Source of the DNA: Variovorax fucosicus
Lineage (GTDB): Bacteria > Pseudomonadota > Gammaproteobacteria > Burkholderiales > Burkholderiaceae_C
NCBI RefSeq assembly: GCF_030316825.1
Contig: NZ_JASZYU010000002.1
Location: forward strand, 186,001 to 250,000
Direction of reading: 5' to 3'
Length of the DNA stretch: 64,000 nt
Part shown: in pieces, positions 10,227 to 20,339 of the stretch
Position numbering within the stretch: position 1 is the stretch's first letter
Layout: every line of letters starts with the position of its first letter
Made by a program: the position numbers and the translations under genes
Notes under the pieces: generated by a model
Told to the model about the DNA's origin: nothing
The model's input: the letters and a program-made list of their open reading frames with translations, nothing else
Database searches by the model: none

Positions 10227-10257
10227 CAAAGAAACGGCCCGCACGAGGCGGGCCGTT
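10227..10257 (-). terminator. Rho-independent terminator after rplY
   Basis: A perfect 10-bp stem (AACGGCCCGC / GCGGGCCGTT at 10233-10242 and 10248-10257) with a 5-nt loop is followed on the minus strand by TTTCTTTGG. It ends rplY transcription before pth. Confidence 0.85.
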
Positions 10258-10281
10258 GATCTGCAGACGGAAAGAAGTGGA

Positions 10282-10995
10282 TTACTTCTTGGCAGCCGGG
10301 GTCTTGGCGGCAGGCGTCTTCGCAGCGGGGGTCTTGGCAGCAGGTGCTGCCTTGCCGCCCTTGCCGGCCGGCGCTGCGGCAGCCGCACCGGCAGCCGCTT
10401 CGGCGCCTTCGGCGGCCGGAGCTTCTTCTTCATCGGCAGCCGGGGCCGTGGCCGAAGCCAGCACCGGGTTGACCTTGCCGTGGCTGACCCACTTCACGCC
10501 GCGCGGCAGCTTGATGTCCTTCAGCGTGACGGTGCCGTTCTTCTTCAGGCCCGACAGGTCGACTTCGATGAACTCCGGCAGTTCGGCCGGGAGGCAGTTC
10601 ACTTCGAGTTCGGTCAGGACGTGGTTGACCAGGTTGTGCTCGAGCTTGACGGCGTCGGACTCTTCTTCACCCTTGAAGTGAAGCGGCACCTTCATGGTCA
10701 TGCGGGTCTTGGCATCGACGCGCTGGAAGTCGATGTGTTGCACCAGCTGGCGGAACGGGTGGTACTGCACGTCACGCAGCAAAACCTTGCTGACGGTGCC
10801 GCCGAGTTCCATTTCGAGGATGGAGGCGTGGAACGCTTCCTTCTTGAGGGCGTGCCAGAGCGCGTTGTGATCGATTTCGATCAGCTGCGGCTGGGTGTCG
10901 CCACCATAGACGATACCGGGCGTCTTGCCCGAGATGCGGAGACGGCGGCTCGCACCCGTGCCCTGCTGTGCGCGCTCAAAAGCGACGAATTTCAT
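10282..10995 (-). CDS. rplY: 50S ribosomal protein L25/general stress protein Ctc
   Basis: The ATG at 10995 follows a strong CAGGAG site. The 237-residue product is the long CTC form: an N-terminal 5S-rRNA-binding L25 domain ([19 protein letters not shown], then IVYGGDTQP) and a C-terminal beta domain ([24 protein letters not shown]). An Ala/Glu/Pro-rich tail of about 50 residues follows. The tail ends in a tandem KTPAA pentad repeated three times, encoded by near-identical 15-bp DNA repeats. The gene lies between prs and pth, the usual proteobacterial order, and is bounded by terminators on both sides. Confidence 0.97.
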   Translation of the reverse strand: MKFVAFERAQQGTGASRRLRISGKTPGIVYGGDTQPQLIEIDHNALWHALKKEAFHASILEMELGGTVSKVLLRDVQYHPFRQLVQHIDFQRVDAKTRMTMKVPLHFKGEEESDAVKLEHNLVNHVLTELEVNCLPAELPEFIEVDLSGLKKNGTVTLKDIKLPRGVKWVSHGKVNPVLASATAPAADEEEAPAAEGAEAAAGAAAAAPAGKGGKAAPAAKTPAAKTPAAKTPAAKK

Positions 10996-11041
10996 AACTA
11001 ACTCCTGTGGGAGCCCACCGCGACCAGTGCGACTCCATTGC

Positions 11042-11065
11042 AAAAAGGCTCACCCGAAGGGAGCC
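11042..11065 (-). terminator. Rho-independent terminator after prs
   Basis: A GGCT/AGCC plus CCC/GGG stem with a 2-nt bulge and GAA loop is followed on the minus strand by TTTTTG. It starts about 10 nt past the prs stop. Confidence 0.75.
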
Positions 11066-11075
11066 CGCCTTTTGT

Positions 11076-12050
11076 TCAGAACAGGTTTTCCTGATCCGAA
11101 AACAAACTCATCACCGACTCGCCCTTGGCAATGCGCTGGATCGTCTCGGCGATCAGCGGTGCCACGGAGAGCTGGCGAATCTTTCCGCAGGCCAGCGCCG
11201 TGTCGGAAAGAGGAATGGTGTTGGTGACGACCACTTCGTCGAGCGCCGAACCCTGCGTGATGCGCTCGATCGCCGGGCCGGAAAAAATCGGGTGCGTGCA
11301 GTACGCATACACCTTCTTGGCGCCGCGCTCCTTGAGCACCTCGGCGGCTTTGACCAGCGTGCCGGCCGTGTCGATCATGTCGTCCATGATCACGCAGTTG
11401 CGGCCGTCGATTTCGCCGATCACGTGCATGACCTCGCTCACGTTGGCGCGCGGACGGCGCTTGTCGATGATCGCGAGATCGCAATTGAGTTGCTTGGCCA
11501 GCGCACGGGCGCGCACCACGCCGCCAACGTCGGGCGAGACCACGATCAGGTCTTCGTAGTTCTGCAGCCGCAGGTCGCCCAGCAGCACCGGCGACGCATA
11601 GATGTTGTCGACCGGAATGTCGAAGAAGCCCTGGATCTGGTCAGCGTGCAGATCCATCGTCAGCACGCGCGCCACGCCCACTGTTTCCAGCAGGTTGGCC
11701 ACCACCTTGGCCGAGATCGGCACCCGGCTCGAACGCGGGCGGCGGTCCTGGCGGGCATAGCCATAGTAGGGAATCACGGCGCTGATGCGCTCGGCCGAGG
11801 CCCGCTTGAGCGCGTCGACCATGATGAGCAGCTCCATCAGGTTCTCGTTGGTCGGCGCGCAGGTTGACTGCACGACGAACACATCGCGTGCCCGGACGTT
11901 CTGGTTGATTTCGACCGTGACTTCGCCATCGGAGAAACGGCCCACACGGGCAGCGCCGAGCGAAGTGCCCAGGTTGTGCGCAATCTCTGCTGCAAGGCCC
12001 GGGTTGGCATTGCCGGTGAAAACCATGAAATCAGGGTGGTGAACCTGCAT
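11076..12050 (-). CDS. prs: Ribose-phosphate pyrophosphokinase
   Basis: Makes PRPP from ribose 5-phosphate and ATP for purine, pyrimidine, His, Trp and NAD synthesis. The start [20 protein letters not shown] gives 324 residues; an internal Met nine residues in (12026) is an alternative start closer to the length of other Prs proteins. Diagnostic motifs are [30 protein letters not shown] and the PRPP loop [12 protein letters not shown]. It is preceded by tRNA-Gln with a terminator between, so it probably has its own promoter near 12055-12070. Confidence 0.97.
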   Translation of the reverse strand: MQVHHPDFMVFTGNANPGLAAEIAHNLGTSLGAARVGRFSDGEVTVEINQNVRARDVFVVQSTCAPTNENLMELLIMVDALKRASAERISAVIPYYGYARQDRRPRSSRVPISAKVVANLLETVGVARVLTMDLHADQIQGFFDIPVDNIYASPVLLGDLRLQNYEDLIVVSPDVGGVVRARALAKQLNCDLAIIDKRRPRANVSEVMHVIGEIDGRNCVIMDDMIDTAGTLVKAAEVLKERGAKKVYAYCTHPIFSGPAIERITQGSALDEVVVTNTIPLSDTALACGKIRQLSVAPLIAETIQRIAKGESVMSLFSDQENLF

Positions 12051-12070
12051 GAGCGCGTTCCGGCAATTCG

Positions 12071-12092
12071 AAAAAGCCCTCCGAAGAGGGCT
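12071..12092 (-). terminator. Rho-independent terminator after tRNA-Gln
   Basis: AGCCCTC/GAGGGCT forms a 7-bp stem closed by a TTCG tetraloop on the minus strand, followed by TTTTT. It sits 50 nt downstream of the tRNA 3' end and 20 nt upstream of the prs start. Confidence 0.85.
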
Positions 12093-12111
12093 GCCAAGGG
12101 TCTTGAAATCC

Positions 12112-12133
12112 CCCGTAGCCGGCCGGCTACGGG
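12112..12133. repeat. 22-bp perfect palindrome
   Basis: A fully self-complementary 22-bp sequence with arms CCCGTAGCCGG / CCGGCTACGGG lies between the tRNA-Gln 3' end and its terminator. There is no T-run directly after it, so it is not a classical terminator. It could be an RNA processing/stability hairpin or a protein site. Confidence 0.6.
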
Positions 12134-12141
12134 TAAATGTT

Positions 12142-12218
12142 TGGCAGGGGAAGAAGGATTCGAACCTTCGCATGCTGGAATCAAAATCCAGTGCCTTAAC
12201 CAGCTTGGCGACTCCCCT
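12142..12218 (-). tRNA. tRNA-Gln (UUG)
   Basis: Read on the minus strand, the 77-nt sequence folds as a cloverleaf: acceptor AGGGGAG/TTCCCCT, anticodon stem CTGGA/TCCAG with loop TTTTGAT (anticodon TTG), T-loop TTCGAAT and encoded GCCA end. It sits between ispE and prs, a common betaproteobacterial arrangement. Confidence 0.97.
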
Positions 12219-12261
12219 ACACGGGTCGATGAAAAGTCTCTTGTGGAGACAGGCCACCAAC

Positions 12262-13131
12262 CTATGAAATGTCGCTGGCTGCCCACCCGGCCAAGGGATG
12301 AACAGCCATGTTGCTGCACTGGCGAACCAGCCAGCCCGGTGGGGCATCGGCCAGATCCGCTTCATGCGGCATCGTTGCGAACACGGCACTTCCGGAGCCG
12401 GTCATCCGGCCTTGCAAGCCATGTGACCCCAGCCATTCGATGGCCTGGGTCACCGCCGGGCAAAGCCTTTGGGCAACCGGCTGCAAGTCGTTGTGCCCGA
12501 AATCGAATGCATCGAGATCGTTGGCGCCATGTTTTGCAGCGAAGCCTGCGATTATAGCAGCCGGCGTGGCGCGTTGAAGTTCCGGCGCAGCAAAAATGAG
12601 ACGCGTGTCGAGCCCCTCGGGCGGTTTCACCACGCAAAAGCGGGCCGGCGCCAGCTCGATCGGCGTGATGCGCTCGCCGATGCCTTCGACCCACGCGTTG
12701 CGCCCGCGCAGGAAAAAGGGCACGTCGGCGCCGAGCGCCAGGCCGATCTGTTCGAGCCTGGAAAGCGGCAGGTTCAAGCCCCAGAGCCGGTTCAGCGCCA
12801 GCAGGCAGGTGGCCGCGTCCGAAGAGCCGCCGCCCATGCCTGCTTGCGCCGGAATGTGCTTGGCGACACCGATGTGCGCGCCCTGATCCGGCTTTGCAAA
12901 AACCTGCAGCGCCCGCGCGGCGCGCAGCACCAGGTCGTCCGGTGGCAAGGCCGTCGTCAGGTCTTCGCGCGTCAGCCGGCCATCGTCGCGCCGCTCGATG
13001 TGCAGCGTGTCGCACCAGTCGATCAGCATGAAGACCGACTGCAGCAGGTGGTAGCCGTCGTCGCGCCGTCCGGTGATGTGCAGGAAAAGATTGAGTTTGG
13101 CGGGCGCCGGCAGGTCGTACAGCGCCTTCAT
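12262..13131 (-). CDS. ispE: 4-diphosphocytidyl-2-C-methyl-D-erythritol kinase
   Basis: Fourth enzyme of the MEP isoprenoid pathway and a GHMP-superfamily kinase. The 289-residue protein has the N-terminal substrate motif [12 protein letters not shown], the ATP-binding glycine-rich loop [14 protein letters not shown], the [11 protein letters not shown] motif, and the C-terminal [12 protein letters not shown] loop. Its start overlaps the lolB stop by 4 nt (13128-13131), so the two are translationally coupled. Downstream is tRNA-Gln. Confidence 0.97.
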   Translation of the reverse strand: MKALYDLPAPAKLNLFLHITGRRDDGYHLLQSVFMLIDWCDTLHIERRDDGRLTREDLTTALPPDDLVLRAARALQVFAKPDQGAHIGVAKHIPAQAGMGGGSSDAATCLLALNRLWGLNLPLSRLEQIGLALGADVPFFLRGRNAWVEGIGERITPIELAPARFCVVKPPEGLDTRLIFAAPELQRATPAAIIAGFAAKHGANDLDAFDFGHNDLQPVAQRLCPAVTQAIEWLGSHGLQGRMTGSGSAVFATMPHEADLADAPPGWLVRQCSNMAVHPLAGWAASDIS

Positions 13132-13628
13132 GACCGTTCGAAAACGATGCGCAGGTCGGCGCCGGGCCGTGGCGATTGCCGCGTCGCCTGCAGCCGTCCG
13201 CCGGCGAACTGGCTCAGATCGGCGTGCCAGCCGGGCACCGGCTCGTCGCGTCCGGCCAGCCAGCCGAACAGCGCGCCGACCGGGATCGCAGCGCCGGTTG
13301 CGGCCTCGATCAGCGCGTCGACGGATTCATACTGCCTTGTCTGGCTGCCATTTTTCAGCAGGGCCTGGCCCGGCGACCACTGCAGCACGGCCAGCGTATT
13401 GCCGATCGGCGTGGTCAGCGTGAGTTCGCCGGCTTGCGGTGTGCCGCGCAGATCGAACACGGCCGAGAAGGTTTGGACCGGCTCGCTGTCGATGCGCAGC
13501 GCGAGGCGGCCGCTCCAGGACTCGCTGCTTTGCGAGCCAGGGCGGACTCCAGCACCCGGCGTGCTTGCGCAGCCTGCTATCAAAAAGAGAGCGGCGGCGC
13601 TGGCGACGAGTGCCGTGCGACGGTTCAC
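13128..13628 (-). CDS. lolB: Outer-membrane lipoprotein LolB
   Basis: LolB receives lipoproteins from LolA at the outer membrane. I chose the GTG start at 13628, which overlaps the upstream TPR gene stop (GTGA) and gives a 166-residue protein with a short signal peptide ending in lipobox LFLIAGC. The mature part has SWSGRLALRID and QARLPEG-like beta-barrel text typical of LolB. An upstream ATG (13703) would lie inside the TPR gene and bury the signal peptide. The lipobox codons coincide with a copy of the GCTATCAAAA repeat. Confidence 0.92.
   Translation of the reverse strand: MNRRTALVASAAALFLIAGCASTPGAGVRPGSQSSESWSGRLALRIDSEPVQTFSAVFDLRGTPQAGELTLTTPIGNTLAVLQWSPGQALLKNGSQTRQYESVDALIEAATGAAIPVGALFGWLAGRDEPVPGWHADLSQFAGGRLQATRQSPRPGADLRIVFERS
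13576..13592. repeat. Comamonadaceae GCTATCAAAA-type repeat, copy 2
   Basis: GCTATCAAAAAGAGAGC lies within the lolB signal-peptide codons, where the minus strand encodes the LFLIA of the lipobox. Confidence 0.55.
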
Positions 13629-15472
13629 AACTTGACGCGCAGGCGCTTGAGCGTTTCCTGCAGTGTCTCGTTGTCGGCGTCTGCCAGCGAGGCTTCCTTC
13701 CACACCGCCACCGCGCGGTCGCGCTTGCCGGCAGCCCAGAGCACTTCGCCCAGATGGGCGGCGATCTCGGGGTCGGGCCGGCGCTTGTAGGCCGCTTCGA
13801 GGATGCGCGAGGCTTCTTCCATGTTGCCAAGCCGGTATTCGACCCAGCCGAGGCTGTCGGCGATGAAGGGGTCGTCAGGTGCCAATTGCACCGCCTTCTG
13901 GATCAGCGTGCGGGCCTCTTCCAGCCGCACCTTGCGATCGGCCAACGAGTAGCCGAGCGCGTTGTAGGCGTTCTGGTTGTCGGGTTTGAGTTCGATCAGG
14001 CGACGCAGCAGGCGCTCCATTTCGTCCATGCGGTTGAGCTTCTCGGCCACCATCGCCTGGTCGTACAGCAGGTCGCTGTCTTCGGGCGCCGCAGTGCTGG
14101 CCTTCAGCAGCATGTCGTAGGCCGGCTGGTACTGCTTGGCATCGCGCAGCAGTTGGACTTCTGCCAGGAATTTCTGCTTCTTGTCGTCCGCATTGCGCTC
14201 TGGCAGCGCGCGCACCAGGTCGCGCGCCTGCTGCAGCTTGCCCTGGCGCGCCAGCAAGGATGCGCGGCGGGCCTGGGTGCCGACCAGATCGTCGCCGTTG
14301 TCGATCTTTGCAAGCCAGTTCTCGGCGCCCACGAAGTCCTTGCGGCGCTCCGCGAGTTGCGACAGCAGCAGGTATGCCTGGGTCAATCCGCGCTTGCGCT
14401 CGTCGGCGTCGGCCTGGCCATTGGCCAGTTCGACGTAGCGCTTGAGGGAGGTTTCGGCCGCCGCATCCTGGCGGGCCTGTGCCTGCAGCGAGCCGAGCAG
14501 TACCCAGGGGTCGGGTAGATCGGGGCGCTCGACGGTGAGCTTGGTGAGCTCGGCGCTCGATTCAGCGAAGCGTCGGCCCTCGGCCAGCGCGCGCGCATAG
14601 CCCATGCGGACTTCGGGCTGCGCCTTGGGCGTGGCAAGGTAGCGTTTGACGATGGGCTCGGCCAGCGGCTGGCCCGGGTCGATCAGGTCGACCGCGAGGA
14701 TGGCCGGGCCGTCGGACGTGGGATCGGCTTCCTGGCCCTTGAGCGCCGCGTCGAGTGCGCCGGACGGGTCGCCGGCCACCAGGCGCAGCCGGCCGATCGT
14801 GGTCCAGGCGAGGCCGGCGGTGGCCGGGTTCCTGATTTCATCGACCAGCGCACGTTCCACTACCGAGGCGGCAAGTTTCTTGTCCGTGGCGCGCGCGTAG
14901 GTGCGCGCGACAATCGTCATAAGGAACGGGTGCTCGATCCGGGGCGTGGCCGCGAACTCAGCGCGCAGCGGCTCCACCGTGTCGGCCAGTCGATTCAGGG
15001 CGATCAGGATCTGCAACTCGATGCGGCGGGCATCGCGCGAGTCGGGTTGCGCCTGCTTCCAGGCGCGGGCGGCGGCCAGCGCTGTGTCCCCGGAGCGCGT
15101 TTGCAGCGCCAGTTCGACGGTGCGCTGGTACAGCCGGGGGTCACGCGTACGTCGTGCAGCCTCGAGCATCAGCGCGGCACCGTCGGTCGCGTCGCCCGAG
15201 CGGGCGGTCATTTCGCCGACCAGCACGTTGAAGAACAACTCTGCCGTGAGCGCAGAAGGTGTCGCGTCCGACTTCGGCTCCGCCTTGGCCACGACCGAGG
15301 CTGTGGGCGCGCCCGAAGGCTCGACGATCGGTGCCGGGCTGGTTGGCGCGGACGGGTCGTTGGGGGCATTGGGTGCGGGCACGGTCTGCGCGTGCGCCGC
15401 AAGGGCGAGCAACACGAGAGATGCGGCCGCCGCAAGGCGGAGTCGGCGGGGCGGTGGGGTCATCGGAACCAT
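13625..15472 (-). CDS. Tetratricopeptide repeat protein (exported)
   Basis: The start at 15472 ([13 protein letters not shown]) gives a signal peptide with hydrophobic core [18 protein letters not shown]; an ATG at 15463 is an alternative. After a Pro/Ala-rich linker (residues about 30-70) the 615-residue protein is built of TPR-like helical hairpins throughout, clearest near the C-terminus ([40 protein letters not shown]). It is the first gene of the lolB-ispE unit and overlaps lolB by 4 nt. Conserved in this place in betaproteobacteria; a role in envelope biogenesis is inferred from context only. Confidence 0.9.
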   Translation of the reverse strand: MVPMTPPPRRLRLAAAASLVLLALAAHAQTVPAPNAPNDPSAPTSPAPIVEPSGAPTASVVAKAEPKSDATPSALTAELFFNVLVGEMTARSGDATDGAALMLEAARRTRDPRLYQRTVELALQTRSGDTALAAARAWKQAQPDSRDARRIELQILIALNRLADTVEPLRAEFAATPRIEHPFLMTIVARTYARATDKKLAASVVERALVDEIRNPATAGLAWTTIGRLRLVAGDPSGALDAALKGQEADPTSDGPAILAVDLIDPGQPLAEPIVKRYLATPKAQPEVRMGYARALAEGRRFAESSAELTKLTVERPDLPDPWVLLGSLQAQARQDAAAETSLKRYVELANGQADADERKRGLTQAYLLLSQLAERRKDFVGAENWLAKIDNGDDLVGTQARRASLLARQGKLQQARDLVRALPERNADDKKQKFLAEVQLLRDAKQYQPAYDMLLKASTAAPEDSDLLYDQAMVAEKLNRMDEMERLLRRLIELKPDNQNAYNALGYSLADRKVRLEEARTLIQKAVQLAPDDPFIADSLGWVEYRLGNMEEASRILEAAYKRRPDPEIAAHLGEVLWAAGKRDRAVAVWKEASLADADNETLQETLKRLRVKL

Positions 15473-15547
15473 AATAATCCAAGGTTTTTGTGTGACCACC
15501 GCGTGGGGCTACAGGTTCCGGCGGGATTTGGTGTCAGCCTCCTGCCC

Positions 15548-16363
15548 ATGCCCGAACTCCCCGAAGTCGAAGTCACGCGTCTTGGTTTTGCCAACCGTAT
15601 TGCCGGCGCCCGCATCGAGGCGGTTCGCGTGGGCAAGCCCCTGCGCTGGGCGCTGGCGGTCGAGCCCCTGGCGCTCGTGGGCCGGACGGTGCTCGCCGTG
15701 CGGCGGCGCGGCAAATATCTGCTGGTCGATCTGGATGAAGGCCTGTTGCTGCTGCACCTGGGCATGTCCGGCAGTCTGCGCTTCAGCCAGGATGCGCCGC
15801 CGGCCGGCCCGCATGACCATTTCGACCTGGTCACCAGCCACGGAACGCTGCGGCTCAACGACCCGCGTCGTTTCGGCGCCGTGGTCTACGCGCAGGACGA
15901 GGCCGCACCGCTGGCCATGAAACTGCTGGGCAAGCTCGGCGTCGAGCCGCTGGGCGATGGTTTCGATCTCGCGCTGTTCCACGCCGGCCTGCAGAAGCGC
16001 CAGGCCGCCATCAAGCAGGTACTGCTCGCTGGCGATCTGGTGGTGGGCGTGGGCAATATCTATGCGTCTGAGGCGCTGTTCCTGGCCGCCATCCGGCCGA
16101 CGCTGGCCGCCTCGCGCATCAGCAACCCGCGCGCCGCGCGCCTGCATGCCGCAGTGCGCGAAATCCTGGCGCGTGCAGTCGAACGGGGTGGCAGCACGCT
16201 GCGGGACTTCACCAACATCGATGGGCAAAGCGGCTATTTCCAGCTCGAAGCCACGGTCTACGGGCGAGCCGGCGAGCCCTGCCGGGTGTGCGGAACGCCG
16301 ATCCGCCAGATCCGCCAAGGTCAGCGGTCGACGTTTTTCTGCCCAAATTGTCAAAAGTATTAG
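15548..16363 (+). CDS. mutM: Formamidopyrimidine-DNA glycosylase
   Basis: Bifunctional DNA glycosylase/AP lyase removing 8-oxoguanine and FapyG. The start [11 protein letters not shown] gives the catalytic N-terminal Pro and Glu after Met removal. The beta-loop Lys lies in [11 protein letters not shown], the helix-two-turn-helix in [20 protein letters not shown], and the C-terminal zinc finger in CRVCGTPI...CPNCQ. At 271 residues it is full length. It is divergent from the TPR gene and part of an oxidative-DNA-damage neighbourhood with mutY, with a dynamin-like GTPase between them. Confidence 0.97.
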   Translation: MPELPEVEVTRLGFANRIAGARIEAVRVGKPLRWALAVEPLALVGRTVLAVRRRGKYLLVDLDEGLLLLHLGMSGSLRFSQDAPPAGPHDHFDLVTSHGTLRLNDPRRFGAVVYAQDEAAPLAMKLLGKLGVEPLGDGFDLALFHAGLQKRQAAIKQVLLAGDLVVGVGNIYASEALFLAAIRPTLAASRISNPRAARLHAAVREILARAVERGGSTLRDFTNIDGQSGYFQLEATVYGRAGEPCRVCGTPIRQIRQGQRSTFFCPNCQKY

Positions 16364-16448
16364 TGAAAGCCCGACGAGCGGCATTGTTGCCTACCCGCGC
16401 GGTTGGGTGCCGGTGCTATATTTTGTAAGTTCACATTTACATTCTGCT

Positions 16449-18404
16449 TTGAGCCGCTCCTTCAATCAGCAATTCGACCAGCATGGCGCCTGGCGTCGGA
16501 ATTTCGCGCACCGGCTCAAATGGCTCTCGGGCTGGCTCAACGAAAACGAGCTGCTCGACCAGGCCGTGGCAGAGCGGCTGCGCGACCTTGAAGCGCAGAT
16601 GCGCACCAGCAAGGTCATGGTGGCTTTCGTGGCCGAGTTCTCGCGCGGCAAGTCCGAACTCATCAACGCGATCTTCTTCGCCGGCTATGGCCGCCGCATC
16701 ATGCCGGCGAGCGCCGGCCGCACTACGATGTGCCCGACCGAGCTGGGCTATGACCCAGCCACCGTGCCGAGCCTTCGGCTGCTGCCGATCGAAACCCGTC
16801 TCGAATCCCATTCGCTCACCCATTGGCGCGAGGACAAGACCCGCTGGACCGAACTGAAGATCGACGTCGACGACGCCGAGCAGTTGGCAGAAGCAATGCA
16901 CAAGGTCGCCGAAGTCAACTGGGTGTCGCTGGGCGAAGCCCGTGCGCTCGGTTTCTGGAGCGACGACGACACCGAAGACAACCCGGTGCCCGACGCCGAA
17001 GGCCGTGTCGAGATTCCGCGCTGGCGGCATGCGGTGCTCAACATGCCGCATCCGCTGTTGGAGCAGGGGCTGGTCATTCTCGACACGCCCGGTCTCAATG
17101 CGATCGGCGCCGAACCCGAACTGACCGTAAGCCTGATCCCGCAGGCCCATGCGGTGGTGTTCATCCTTGGCGCCGACACCGGCGTGACGCGCTCCGACCT
17201 GTCGATCTGGCGCGAACATCTGATCACCGAAGGCGACCCCGGCGAAACGCGCATCGTGGTGCTCAACAAGATCGACACGATGTGGGACATCCTCAGCACA
17301 CCGGAACAGATCGACGCGCAGATCGAGCGCCAGCGCACGGGCGCGGCAGATCTGCTCGGCGTGCCGTTGTCGCAGGTGCTGCCTGTCTCTGCGCAAAAGG
17401 GCTTGCAAGCCAAGATTCGCCGCGACCCGCCGCTGCTGCAGGCCAGCCGGCTGCCCGCGCTAGAAGCGGTGCTCGGCGAAGGCTTGCTCGGCAAACGCGA
17501 AACCATGCTGCGGGGCGCGGTCGACAACGGCATCGGCGCCTTGCGCACCGAAGCCACGCGCATTCTCAACGTGCGCCAGCGCGACCTGTCGGAGCAGGCG
17601 CTCGAACTGCAGGGCTTGCGTGGCAAGAACGTGTCGGTGATCCGGCACATGCGCACCCGCATCGAGCAGGAGCAAAACGAATTCGAGGGCAGCAACGCGC
17701 GCATCCTGGCCTTGCGTTCGGTGCAGGGCAAGCTGCTGCGCGAGGTGTATGCGGTGCTCGGCAGCACGGCGCTCAAGGCCGACATGGGCCGGCTTGCTGC
17801 CGCGCTCAAGCGCCCCGGCATCAAGTTCAATGTGCGCAAGGTGTACGGCGAAACTTTCGATGCGCTGCGCAACAACCTGCGCGAGGTGCAGGCCACCACG
17901 GCCGAAATTCAGGCCATGCTGCATGCCACTTTCCGTCAACTCAATTCGGAGCACGGCTTCACGCTGCTGGCGCCGTCCGAGCCCGACCTGATGGAGTTCC
18001 AGAAGCAGCTCACCCAGATCGAGAAGAGTCACACCCAGTACCTCGGCGTTGGCAACCTGCTCAAGCTGGCGCAGCCCGAGTTCTGCGACAAACTGGTTCG
18101 CGCGCTCGCGAGCCGGCTGCGCGTGGTGAACGAGGCCGCCATGAGCGAGGTCGAGCGCTGGAGCAAGGGCGCTGGCGCCCAACTCGATGCTCAACTGAAA
18201 GAACGCCGCCGCAACTTCAGCCGGCGCATTGAGGCGGTCGACCGGATCCAGCACGCTGCCGGCAACCTCGACGAACGACTCGCCGAGCTGGCCGCACAGG
18301 AAAACGGCCTGGCCGAGCTGCATCGCCGGCTGCGCGAACTCACCTCGCTGCTGACCAGCAACGAGGCGCCAACCTCCTCGCGCACCGAGCTTCGTGTCGC
18401 TTGA
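16449..18404 (+). CDS. Dynamin-like GTPase family protein
   Basis: Large GTPase of about 651 residues. The G1 loop is unusual (FVAEFSRGKSELINAIF); Thr switch residues occur in SAGRTTMCPTELG, G3 is LDTPGL and G4 is LNKID. The C-terminal half is long helical text without membrane spans, as in bacterial dynamin-like proteins. The start is uncertain: the open frame has no ATG before the G1 region, so I chose TTG at 16449, just after a TATATT-like -10 element; GTG at 16407 or 16413 is possible. It overlaps mutY by 11 nt. Role probably membrane- or division-linked, not shown by sequence. Confidence 0.85.
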   Translation: MSRSFNQQFDQHGAWRRNFAHRLKWLSGWLNENELLDQAVAERLRDLEAQMRTSKVMVAFVAEFSRGKSELINAIFFAGYGRRIMPASAGRTTMCPTELGYDPATVPSLRLLPIETRLESHSLTHWREDKTRWTELKIDVDDAEQLAEAMHKVAEVNWVSLGEARALGFWSDDDTEDNPVPDAEGRVEIPRWRHAVLNMPHPLLEQGLVILDTPGLNAIGAEPELTVSLIPQAHAVVFILGADTGVTRSDLSIWREHLITEGDPGETRIVVLNKIDTMWDILSTPEQIDAQIERQRTGAADLLGVPLSQVLPVSAQKGLQAKIRRDPPLLQASRLPALEAVLGEGLLGKRETMLRGAVDNGIGALRTEATRILNVRQRDLSEQALELQGLRGKNVSVIRHMRTRIEQEQNEFEGSNARILALRSVQGKLLREVYAVLGSTALKADMGRLAAALKRPGIKFNVRKVYGETFDALRNNLREVQATTAEIQAMLHATFRQLNSEHGFTLLAPSEPDLMEFQKQLTQIEKSHTQYLGVGNLLKLAQPEFCDKLVRALASRLRVVNEAAMSEVERWSKGAGAQLDAQLKERRRNFSRRIEAVDRIQHAAGNLDERLAELAAQENGLAELHRRLRELTSLLTSNEAPTSSRTELRVA

Positions 18405-19461
18405 GCGCACGGCCGCCGCTTCGGCGGTGGCGGACGGTTTCTCCGAACGCGTGGTGCATTGGCAGCGCAGCCACGGCCGCAGCGAGTTGCCCTGGCAGAA
18501 CACCCGCGACCCCTACCGTGTCTGGCTGTCCGAAGTCATGCTGCAGCAGACCCAGGTGTCGACCGTGCTCGGCTACTTCGACCGCTTTCTTGCGCGCTTT
18601 CCGACCGTGGCCGAATTGGCGGCGGCGGGCGAGGACGAAGTGTTCGGTCTCTGGAGCGGCCTCGGTTACTACAGCCGCGCCCGCAACATGCACCGTTGCG
18701 CGCAGGACGTGATGGCGCGCTTCGGCGGCGCGTTTCCGCAGCGGGCCGAACAGCTTGTCACGCTGCCCGGCATTGGCCGCTCGACCGCGGCGGCGATCGC
18801 GGCCTTCTGCTTCGGCGAGCGTGTCGCGATCCTCGACGGCAACGTCAAGCGCGTGTTGACGCGAGTGCTTGGATTCGACGCCGATCTGTCGGTCAGCGCC
18901 AACGAGCGCACGCTGTGGAACGCGGCGACCGAACTGCTGCCGCCGGCTGCTGCGCAACCCGGTGCGATCGAGCGCTACACGCAGGGGCTGATGGATCTTG
19001 GCGCCACGGTCTGCCTGCCGCGCAAACCAAGCTGCATGCTGTGCCCGGCCCATGAAATCTGCGTGGCCCGGCAGCAGGGCACGCCCGAAAACTACCCGGT
19101 CAGGACGCGCAAGCTCAAGCGCAGCGCGCAATCGCTCTGGCTGCTGCTGGCGCGCGATAGCGCAGGCCGCAGCTGGCTCGAGAAGCGCCCGGCGCGCGGC
19201 ATCTGGGCGGGGTTGTATTGCCTGCCGGTGTTCGACAGCCATGCCGCGTTGCTCGAGGCCTTGCCCATGCAACTGCGCGGGTCGGTACGCGATGGCGCGC
19301 CGTTTCTGCACGTGCTGACGCACAAGGATCTGCACCTGCATCCGGTGCTTGCGAAGGGTGACACGAAATCGGCGATGCCCGGGACGGGGCAGTGGTTTGC
19401 GCCGGATGCATGGGACGGCCTAGGCCTGCCGGCGCCGGTGCGCAAGCTGCTTTCAGCCTGA
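18394..19461 (+). CDS. mutY: A/G-specific adenine glycosylase
   Basis: Removes adenine mispaired with 8-oxoguanine, complementing MutM. The GTG start at 18394 overlaps the dynamin gene by 11 nt. Catalytic Glu lies in SEVMLQQTQV, the helix-hairpin-helix in LVTLPGIGRSTAAAI with Asp in LDGNVKRV, and the [4Fe-4S] loop is C-X6-C-X2-C-X5-C (CLPRKPSCMLCPAHEIC). The C-terminal NUDIX-like 8-oxoG recognition domain runs to residue 355. It converges on rapZ with only 2 bp between stops. Confidence 0.96.
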   Translation: MSLERTAAASAVADGFSERVVHWQRSHGRSELPWQNTRDPYRVWLSEVMLQQTQVSTVLGYFDRFLARFPTVAELAAAGEDEVFGLWSGLGYYSRARNMHRCAQDVMARFGGAFPQRAEQLVTLPGIGRSTAAAIAAFCFGERVAILDGNVKRVLTRVLGFDADLSVSANERTLWNAATELLPPAAAQPGAIERYTQGLMDLGATVCLPRKPSCMLCPAHEICVARQQGTPENYPVRTRKLKRSAQSLWLLLARDSAGRSWLEKRPARGIWAGLYCLPVFDSHAALLEALPMQLRGSVRDGAPFLHVLTHKDLHLHPVLAKGDTKSAMPGTGQWFAPDAWDGLGLPAPVRKLLSA

Positions 19462-19463
19462 GA

Positions 19464-20339
19464 TCAGGTGCCGTCCAGCTCGCGATGGCGCTTGAGCGCG
19501 GCCCAGCGCGTGCCGAAGCCGCGCGCCAACTGCTCTACCAGGAACACCGAGCGATGTTGGCCGCCGGTGCAGCCGATCGCCACGGTCACGTAGCTGCGGT
19601 GATCCTGTGCCAGTGCGTCGAGCCAGCGGCCCAGGAACTGTTCGATGTCGCCGTACATGCGCGCCACGTCGTCGTGCTGTCGCAGCCAGTCGATCACCGG
19701 CGCGTCGCGCCCGGTCAGCGCGCGCAGGGCCGGCACGTAGTGCGGATTGGGCAGCATGCGCACGTCGAACACATAGTCGGCATCGAGCGGAACGCCGCGC
19801 TTGAAGGCGAAGGATTCGAACACCAGCGTGAGCGCGCTTTGCGGCGCCGAGATCAGCGCCTTGACGTAGCTCTGGAGTTGCGCCGGCCGGATGATGCTGG
19901 TGTCGATCACGTCGGCACCGTCGCGCAGGTCGGCCAGCAGTTCGCGTTCGAGCTCGATCGCCTGCACCAGCACGCGCTGCGTTTCGGGCGCGTCGGTGTG
20001 GCTCTCCTGGCGCGACAGCGGGTGGCGCCGACGGGTTTCGGAGTAGCGGCGCACCAGGGCGTCGGTGGTCGAGTCCAGGAACAGCGAGCGCAATGCCACG
20101 CCACCGCGCCGCAACGCTTCAAGCTCCTGCGGCACCATCGGCAGCGAGACGCCGCTGCGCACATCCATCGCAATCGCCACGCGTTCGCTGCGCTGCTCGT
20201 GCTGCAGCGCGATGAAGGGCATCAGCAGTTCGGGGGGCAGGTTGTCGACGCAGTAGTAGCCGGCGTCTTCCAGCGCATGCAATGCGACCGACTTGCCAGA
20301 GCCGGACATGCCGGTGATCAGCACCAGTTCAAGGCTCAT
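19464..20339 (-). CDS. rapZ: RNase adapter protein RapZ
   Basis: P-loop protein that binds the GlmZ/GlmY small RNAs and recruits RNase E in enterobacteria, linking to amino-sugar synthesis. The 291-residue protein has Walker A GMSGSGKS at residues 9-16 and the C-terminal conserved [15 protein letters not shown] motif ([20 protein letters not shown]). Its start overlaps the recN stop by 4 nt. The usual PTS partners (ptsN, hprK) are not adjacent here. Confidence 0.95.
   Translation of the reverse strand: MSLELVLITGMSGSGKSVALHALEDAGYYCVDNLPPELLMPFIALQHEQRSERVAIAMDVRSGVSLPMVPQELEALRRGGVALRSLFLDSTTDALVRRYSETRRRHPLSRQESHTDAPETQRVLVQAIELERELLADLRDGADVIDTSIIRPAQLQSYVKALISAPQSALTLVFESFAFKRGVPLDADYVFDVRMLPNPHYVPALRALTGRDAPVIDWLRQHDDVARMYGDIEQFLGRWLDALAQDHRSYVTVAIGCTGGQHRSVFLVEQLARGFGTRWAALKRHRELDGT

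Noticed and set aside
11976..12557. 193-codon plus-strand frame over tRNA-Gln
   Set aside because: [20 protein letters not shown] is the false translation of the strand opposite tRNA-Gln; the rest is antisense to prs and ispE.
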